Assembly: GCA_032622095.1 (NCBI GenBank)
Contig: CP136068.1
Location: 61,404,025 to 61,468,024 of the forward strand
Length of the DNA stretch: 64,000 nucleotides
Reading direction: 5' to 3'
DNA from: Siphonodentalium dalli
Lineage: Eukaryota > Mollusca > Scaphopoda > Gadilida > Siphonodentaliidae
The translations under genes and the position numbers were made by a program. Under the pieces are notes generated by a model, which was given only the letters and a program-made list of their open reading frames with translations, ran no database searches and was not told the DNA's origin. This document shows positions 57,368-64,000 of this stretch, one piece after another; positions within the stretch are counted from its first letter, which is position 1, and every line of letters begins with the position of its first letter.

Positions 57368-57444
57368 TCGACGACGGAAATGGTAATCAAGTATCGGCTT
57401 TATCAACGGTTCGTCAATTATACGATTAATCGTGGCACCTCTAA

Positions 57445-58887
57445 GCTTGCGTTCATGTTTTGAGAAGCCCGAGAAAACCGATATCGAATACAACAGTTTG
57501 CCTTCAAAATCGTCATTGTTTTGGCTCAGTCTTTTATTTCATATCCATTTCTGCAAAATTAATTTGAAGTTTCCCTTTGAATTGGTGTCTTCGGTTCGAG
57601 AATTGTGAATCAAACAATATTGAGTGCATTTTGTTTCGGCTGAAATATTGTTACAGCATTCAATTATTTCCATGATTGTGAAATATCTATATAACTGTTG
57701 TGAAAACATTATATAACTCAGAAAGTTCAACTCGGATTTTAGGGAACTTTACGTGAGACATCTGTGATGTTATGGCTAAATATAAAAAAAATCAGATTCC
57801 CCCCCCCCCCCCCCCCCCCACCCCCGATTTATTTCCTTACTTTTCCACTTTCATGTCTTATGTGCCTGGACTATAAAGGGAGACTGTATGCCAATTTCAA
57901 TAAATTACAGATAACAACACAGATCTACTTTCGACAAGAAATAGAAAAATAATGAATTTGTGTCGAAGATGTTTACTGTAAATGTTCAGGTTAAAGACAT
58001 ATTATGGATTTGTTCGAGTTTATGAAAAGTTAGTATTCAGGTGTTATGCCAACCTGGAGAATGTAGTATTCTACTAACAGCGCTGAAAATTTCAAAGAAA
58101 TCGACCATACCACTCAATAGAATACATCAAAACTAAGCTCAATTGTAAATATTTACATCTGGATTCGAGATGCAACAATCGGCGACAAACAAACAAAAAT
58201 GATTTTGCCATCCAGAGTCAGTGCATTTAATTAATATATCAGAATGATGGTAGGTGTTGACAATTTGGATTAATATTCGTAAAAAGAACAACTTTGAGTA
58301 AGAATATTCTCCATTTCTATTGGATCACCCTACTGGAGTGTTTCACATCTCTTTAACAGGTTATCATAAAATTAATTTTTATAATTTAACTTATATTTAC
58401 CATAGTTTATGAATCACTCCATAAAATACACATGTAAGTTTAGAATTGCCCTGTAATGATGTAATCATGCAAATTAATTGGACAGTCAATTTAACAACAT
58501 TTTGCACAGACCGAATACAAATTTATGACACCCACTGAAAGTGACTACAATAAAATTTACAAATTTCTGGGACAAGTACTTCTGTATGCATATAATGTAG
58601 CATTTTATTTATTATATGCGATACATTTTCCTGAAAATTGTACAATAATATTCTCGATGAAAAGTTAGTGTTCAAATTTTATTGCATCAAGTAAATCAAA
58701 TCTCGGCATGACACCAAAGGGAAAGGAAGCCACATCAGAAGTGGAGAGTACCGTCTGATGAGAGAACAGGCTGACAGATGGCAGGGCTCAATTTAACAAG
58801 ATTCGCATCACAATTTGTGATGCAATTTCCAATTTTTGCAACCAATTTACAATGAAAAAACATGCATTAGTAGGGAATACTATACAT
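57445..58887. other. AT-rich sequence with a C/polypyrimidine tract
   Basis: A run of about 20 C residues lies near 57,800-57,820. Otherwise no gene, tandem repeat or terminal inverted repeats were recognised. Confidence 0.45.
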
Positions 58888-59253
58888 ACACAGAACGACA
58901 CGATACGCGGAAGGATAGCTAGCGCCTCGAGTTCTATCCTTCTGTGACACTGTATCAAGAAACCCATTTACACATCGTGTCATTCTGTGTATATTACATG
59001 CTTTGCGTCCTAGAATCCGTGCAGTAAACATACAGACTTAGAAAGGTTTATTTAGGCACATAGAGGGCGTGTTTTGTCATGTGTGATGATGCTTTTATTT
59101 TATAGTTCCGGTTCCATGTTTGAGGCGAATGTCATGTACGTTATTTTACGTCAACGAGATGCATATGGAACGTACGTTCAATAATGCATATGGAACATAC
59201 ATTCCATACGTATCTGTAAATATGGAACAGCAATAACACTGTACTTCTGGGAA
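58888..59253 (+). mobile_element. Hairpin-ended repeat, left (inverted partner of 62,278-62,678)
   Basis: It starts with a palindromic terminus, ACACAGAACGACACGAT (58,888), GGAAGGATAG..CTATCCTTC, then ACACATCGTGTCATTCTGTGT (to 58,990). It continues through GCTTTGCGTCCTAGAAT, GGCGTGTTTTGTCATGTGTG, ATATGGAACGTACGTTC and GGAACAGCAATAACACTGTA. Reverse-complemented, the same ordered phrases make up 62,278-62,678. The left hairpin arm here lacks about 35 bp present in the partner. Confidence 0.78.
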
Positions 59254-59600
59254 CAAGCTTGTAATAAATAATCTACCCAGTAATGCAAAATTGTATCCAA
59301 ATTAAAACGATTACATTGACCCATTGGTCTACATTGCACTGCATACACTGTTAACTAGTGGTTACTTATAGGCATGACATCGGGGCATAGTACTGATTAC
59401 ATACACACCATACCTGTCCCGCGCTTTGGCGATTCGATTCGTCGATGAAAGTAAATAAATATCAAGGTTAGACGATAAATCACCTACCACATATGTCTGG
59501 CCAATAAAGCTACTCTCTGGCATGCATGGCCCTCTATCTAGCTAAAGTGTTGTTATTCTGCACAGGCTGTGGTTGTTTCACCAAATAAAACAAGCAGTCA
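59254..59600. other. Unassigned sequence between repeats
   Basis: No element or gene is recognised. Confidence 0.4.
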
Positions 59601-59639
59601 TCGACAGTGGTGGCCCCAGCCTAGATGGGCAAGGTTGAG

Positions 59640-60300
59640 GAAGAGCATTTTCAAAATATGCTGAAAAATAATTGAAATCAGTTAATATTTGTTTGAGATA
59701 TCCTAAGATCCATTTCAAGTTGCTTCTCCCAAAACAAAATGAAAATCAAATGGCAATAACTCCAGTGAAAAGTGTGTGGCTGGGATGGTTCACGGTCTTG
59801 TTTCTTGGTGCTGCTTGTCGAAAAATGATGATCAAAGGAACATAACTCTTGTGAAAATGTCTGGCCAGGCCTAGATTGCAAACTCCAGATCTGGTCTTGC
59901 TCGTAAACTAAAATACCGAAAATCTTTCAAATTCTTTGATAACTGTTCAACATAAACCCCACACAATTTTTCCCTGGATGCTATACACCAAAAAATGACT
60001 CAAAGGGCCATAACTATGGCAAAAATGTCTGGCCAGACCTAGTTTGTAAGCTCATTTAAGATATTCCTCTTGTGACAAATATCAAAAATCTGTAAATAAT
60101 TTTTCAAAATAACACCCGGACAACTTTTCGAAGGTGCTCAATGCCAAAAAATGTAAATTAAAAGGTCGTAACCAGTGAAAATGTCAATCCAAGCCTAGTT
60201 TGCAAACTCATTTCAAATATTCACCTTGTGAACTCAAATACCGGTAATAAAAAAATAAAATCTTGATAATTGTTCAATCAAACTCATGGACATCATTTTG
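59640..60300. repeat. Degenerate tandem repeat of about 160 bp
   Basis: The phrases AAAATGTCTGGCCAG-CCTAG, TTTGCAAACTCATTT and ATAACTC recur near 59,854, 60,020 and 60,178, with a weaker earlier unit near 59,766. The period is about 158-166 bp and units are strongly diverged. Reading frames are broken, so it is treated as non-coding repeat. Confidence 0.7.
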
Positions 60301-60796
60301 GGACGAACTGAACACAATTATATAAATATTTGACTCCAACTTAATGATGACCTGTATGTTTTTATTTAAAAGGTGAACCAAATATCAAAAGATTCTTTTG
60401 AAGATTGCTCCATTTAGCATTTATACAACATGAATATTATGATTTCTAAGCCAAATGAAAGTGTCAATGACACTGACACTATTGCTAAATTTGGATTTGG
60501 TATAATATCATGTGTTTAATACAGTCAATGGATGTTATTAATATAAACAAGAATGCTTTATTTAATTGGAATTAATTTTAGCGATTAAGAATGTCTTTTC
60601 CGATATATCGGTTGCAGAATGGAATATACCTTAGGTTAACAGTTAACAGCTGCAAGCCATATCTGGCACATTAGGAGCAAACTCCAATTCTTCATTCCTT
60701 AAGCCGAAGTCAGCCTAAAAAGGAAATAAATGTTCATGTTGATGTATATACATGTAGTTTACTACCAAATTATTGTTTTCTTCTTTATATATACAA

Positions 60797-61527
60797 CTAG
60801 CAGGTGGATCGACCCGACTTCGTCCGGGCTGTTTCCCCTCTGCTTTTTGGCGAATTGCGTGATTTGACATTGAATTGTCCATTTTGAAGGTCAAGGTCAG
60901 GTGGGGGTCACGATTTGACCCGCCCAAAACACTGCCCGGACAAAAGAACCCGACAAAAGTACCGGGTCAAAATCAATCCGGTTTTACCCGATTTGACCTT
61001 GAATTGATGATTTTGAAGGTCAAGGTCAGGTCGGGGTCACGATTTGACCCATCCAAAACTCAGTCGACAAACGTAACCCCATGTATCAAAATTCGTGGAA
61101 ATCCCATCAAAATTCGCGATTTGACCTTGAAATGACCCAATTTCAAGGTCACGTCGCACTGGCAAATTAATAGGCCCATACCACTCCACGGCCGAAAGTA
61201 CCCCGACATACCAAGTTTCATCAAAATCCCGTGATATTCGGGTGTTTGACCTTGAAATGACCCATTTCAAGGTCACATTGCACAGGCAAATTAATAGGCC
61301 TATGCCACTCCCCAACCGAAAGTACCCCCACATACAAAGTTTCATCGAAATCCCGTGATATTCGGGCGTTTTACGTTGAAATTACCCGATTTCAAGGTCA
61401 AGGTCACGTCGCACGGGCAAATTAATAGGCCTATGTCACTTCCCCGCAGAAAATACCCCCACACACCAAGTTTCATCGAAATCGGGTCGACACACACACA
61501 GACAGATCTTCCAAAATATATAATAGA
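60797..61527 (-). mobile_element. Non-autonomous Helitron, 731 bp
   Basis: Read on the minus strand the element begins TCTATTATATATTTTGGAAG and ends CTAG. A GC-rich hairpin, CCCGGAC-GAA-GTCGGG, sits 12 bases before the CTAG. These are the hallmarks of a Helitron: 5' TC, 3' hairpin plus CTRR, no terminal inverted repeats. It sits between A and T with no target duplication. The paralogous copy at 52,831/52,832 shows the uninterrupted ACAA|TATTC site. The interior is mostly a tandem repeat of about 124-131 bp. No Rep/helicase coding sequence is present, so it would rely on an autonomous relative. Confidence 0.88.
60870..61480. repeat. Internal 124-131 bp minisatellite of the Helitron
   Basis: CAAATTAATAGGCC recurs at 61,163, 61,287 and 61,418. 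TGAAGGTCAAGGTCAGGT recurs at about 60,884 and 61,013. TTTGACCTTGAAAT and ACCAAGTTTCATC phrases recur at the same spacing. About five diverged units are present. Confidence 0.83.
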
Positions 61528-61790
61528 TAATCTTTACATATAATCAAACCATATATCCATGTTTCATAACTTGAAAATAAATTGAATAACAAAATTTAAA
61601 CAATTTAATGAAAATAAAACGAAAAGATGAACGAAAAAAAAGTTTCCAATGGGTGGGGATCTGAAATAGTGTTGTAGGTTTTCAAGAAAATATGTAATGC
61701 GGCTAAAATAGGCATATAATTACCATTTGCAATGTGGAAAGTTTCAAATTTGACAACTAGAGCAATTTATTGATCGATCATTTTCAGTAA

Positions 61791-62277
61791 ATCAAGTTTC
61801 GCATAATGTCAGTGCTGAGTTGCATTAGCCTATTTTGTAGTATCTTATCATTTACATTTATTTACGTTGACATTTGAATAATTTTGTGTTATTTGCAAAC
61901 TCCTAGTCTCGGTTGTGACAGAGTTCAAAATGATGTTGGAAAAATATCAAAGACGGCACAATAAATGAGCCCTTCAAGAAACATATCATTCCGAGTTGAT
62001 AATAAATAAATATTTATGAGGAAGCATTGGAATGCCCAGACATGACAGAGAATCAACAACATAATAGTACCAGCATCACCACCTTAATTAAATGCCTGAC
62101 ACGTTGTCAAAGGGAGACACACCTGTGCATTGTTATCACTTGGCTGAGTGGCCATACCTATATCAATATTATGCTCACTTCATGACAAGTGAATGTCAGT
62201 ATCACCCCTGTGTACGTGGTATCAACAAAGCTGAGGGTATCACCAAAGCCGAGAAAATGGGAAACTCATTTTCAAGA
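61791..62277. other. AT-rich unique sequence
   Basis: No recognised feature. The 64-codon frame at 62,092-62,286 ends in the following repeat and has no domain. Confidence 0.45.
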
Positions 62278-62678
62278 AGTTCCTAGAAGTACAGTGTTAT
62301 TGCTGTTCCATATTTCAAATCCGTATGGAACGTACGTTCCATACACATCTCTTTGACATAAAATGATGTACACGACATTCGCATCAACCATGAAACTGGA
62401 AATATTTAAATAAAAGAATCATCACACATGACAAACACGCCTTGTATGAACCTAAATAAGCCTTCTAATCCTGTATTTTTAATGCACGAATTCTAGGACG
62501 CAAAGCGAGTAATAAACACAGAACGACACGATGTGTAAATGGGTTTGTTGATACGGCACTCGTGCTGTCGCGGAAGGATAGAATGAGAGGCGCTTGCGCC
62601 TCGATTCTATCCTTCCGCGACAGCACGGATACTCGTACCGTATCGACAAACCCATTTACACATCGTGTCGTTCTGTGT
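62278..62678 (-). mobile_element. Hairpin-ended repeat, right (inverted partner of 58,888-59,253)
   Basis: This is the reverse-oriented counterpart of the left repeat. It contains the perfect 22-bp palindrome GTATGGAACGT/ACGTTCCATAC at 62,323-62,344. It ends in a long hairpin at 62,516-62,678 whose two arms of about 80 bp pair almost completely around a GCGC-TT-GCGC centre. Identity to the left repeat is roughly 80 percent by eye. Open frames on both strands (62,465-62,776 minus; 62,562-62,804 plus) resemble each other only because of the palindrome. Confidence 0.8.
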
Positions 62679-64000
62679 ATATATGATATGGGGATATGTT
62701 TGTTTCTGATCATAAAACAGACAATGAACATTGTCTGTCCACACAAAGCAGGAGTCTTTATCCACCAGTTTTCCAAATCAGTTTTCCCAGATCAAACCAT
62801 TTAATATATCTTTTGGCGAAACTTTTTTCAATAGTGTTTTTGCTCACTCAAATTTTCGAGAACATCCACCCACTAGTATAGTTCCTGGACTTCCACGCTT
62901 CCAAAACATATGCCGGTATATAGTTGTATCTGTCAATGAAGCATAGGATAGAACAGAATTTTAAAAATCAGTTTCGTTCTCAAAGTCCGCGCAATATGCA
63001 GGGACCACTGTCGGTCCAGAAAGATGTTAACATCGCAGATGAAGATGTCACCAAACGCTGAGCTTCTGTGCAGTAAAATTTGTATCACTTAAGGAGTTCT
63101 GATGAGTTTTAAAGTGTTTTTATGTGTATCTGAGGCTGATCAATTGGACTGTGAATGTCATCTGAAATATGAATCCATAACATAGGCGAAATATTGTGTG
63201 CATATCTATTATGAATGTAATTCAATTGAAATTAATTGAACATCCATCAAGCATTCAGATTTGCGATGCCTTGATCACACACAGTGAATATTACTATCGT
63301 TCGTATGCATGCAGCTAACCGGATATTCGTTTAGTATTAACATGCTTGGAGTTTGTATATAGACCACACATGCAGGACGATAGGATGATTTTTTATAATT
63401 ATGTTTATTTTACAAACTTTATGACTCGTTACCACTCGAGTAGACTGTTACGCGACAATGAAATGACAATGAATCATCTTATCGAATACGCATATATCGT
63501 ATAGCTACAAACTATACAATTATGGCTTTTTAAAGAGTCATCAGATAATATTGTAACGATTCTATGTTAACCCGACACATCCATACACATATGATCGCAA
63601 TGTGCTATGTGTGGAACATGTGTGTGCCTTCTTATCTGGAGGTCGATGGGCCTATTTATTGTGTCTATATGTAGCACATGTATAGTCAACTTACCAAGCT
63701 ACAAAACCATGTTTAAACAGAATCAAACCCGACCATGCAGTTTTGATAAATGAACGTATCTTTGCGAAGGTGCCCAGGGGGGTCCTCTAATGTAAGCCCA
63801 CTAGTCCCAGGATTTTGTGTCAAAACAATCACCCTCGCCCTGGGCTTACACAGTACTAGTAGATAGTCAATGCAGCTACTCACAGCTTGTGTTTTCGGTT
63901 TGGCACCTCAGATAGCATCCTCAGTCAATTGCTGCCTGAAATTAAATAATAAATCTGTATTACCCTATTGTAGTCCTGAAAAAAGTGGCTTTCATATGAC
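62679..64000. other. AT-rich sequence without recognised genes
   Basis: A perfect short palindrome, CAGACAATGAACATTGTCTG, lies at 62,718-62,737. GTAAGCCC near 63,793 and GGGCTTAC near 63,842 form a minor inverted pair. Nothing else is supported. Confidence 0.45.

Larger units (their letters stand above)
60582..61790 (+). repeat. Dispersed 0.45-kb repeat, copy 3, split by a Helitron
   Basis: This is the third copy of the segment at 51,967 and 52,173. It begins GATTAAGAATGTC, carries GGTTAACAGTTAACAG (an unoccupied site for the TTAA MITE), is interrupted after ATACAA at 60,796, resumes at TAATCTTTACATA (61,528), and ends near 61,790. Confidence 0.85.

Noticed and set aside
62465-62804. Similar proteins on opposite strands around 62.5-62.8 kb
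   Set aside because: The resemblance is produced by the long palindrome, which reads nearly the same on both strands. The frames extend past the element ends.

Overview
The window is eukaryotic, non-genic, repeat-dominated DNA. No host protein-coding gene, rRNA or functional tRNA gene can be supported. The longest open frames are by-products of a stop-poor satellite or of GC-rich minisatellites. The interspersed repeats ending in GTGAGCTAAAAA, those ending in a C-run/G-run hairpin around AACTTTGTTG, a tRNA-headed SINE, and Helitron, hAT-like and TTAA-target MITEs together suggest a marine invertebrate, most likely a bivalve mollusc. That assignment is inferred from recalled repeat styles, not from a search.

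Layout: (1) 1-38,526 is one continuous array of about 1,500 copies of a 25-bp satellite with layered higher-order structure (periods near 990, 1,769, 2,029-2,130, 1,623, 923, 2,645 and 5,832 bp). A 280-bp antisense 3' fragment of a non-LTR retrotransposon is embedded four times in the first 5.8 kb and is copied with the array. (2) 38,527-40,798 is an unrelated GC-rich minisatellite of about 120-150 bp units, interrupted by about 195 bp of foreign DNA. (3) 40,799-41,450 is a degenerate repeat field with an 85-bp period in its middle. (4) 41,791-45,463 is a two-copy tandem duplication of about 1.83 kb AT-rich sequence without recognisable genes.

(5) 45,464-64,000 is AT-rich DNA full of short non-autonomous elements: a foldback structure at 46.1 kb, a tRNA-headed SINE at 47.5 kb, two bivalve-style interspersed repeat families at 48.5-52 kb, and an inverted pair at 50 kb. 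It also holds a three-copy TTAA-target MITE family (52.2, 53.3, 54.6 kb), a hAT-like element with a perfect 8-bp target duplication (55.5-56.9 kb), two related piggyBac-like MITEs (54.3 and 57.1 kb, the second with a perfect 40-bp hairpin), a 731-bp non-autonomous Helitron (60.8-61.5 kb), and a pair of opposed hairpin-ended repeats (58.9 and 62.3-62.7 kb) framing 3 kb.

The parts act together as a record of repeat turnover rather than as a pathway. A roughly 450-bp segment exists in three partial copies. One is split by a TTAA MITE and another by the Helitron, so the window contains its own empty sites, which fix both insertion points. The satellite likewise shows a captured retrotransposon piece that was amplified and is missing from later higher-order units.
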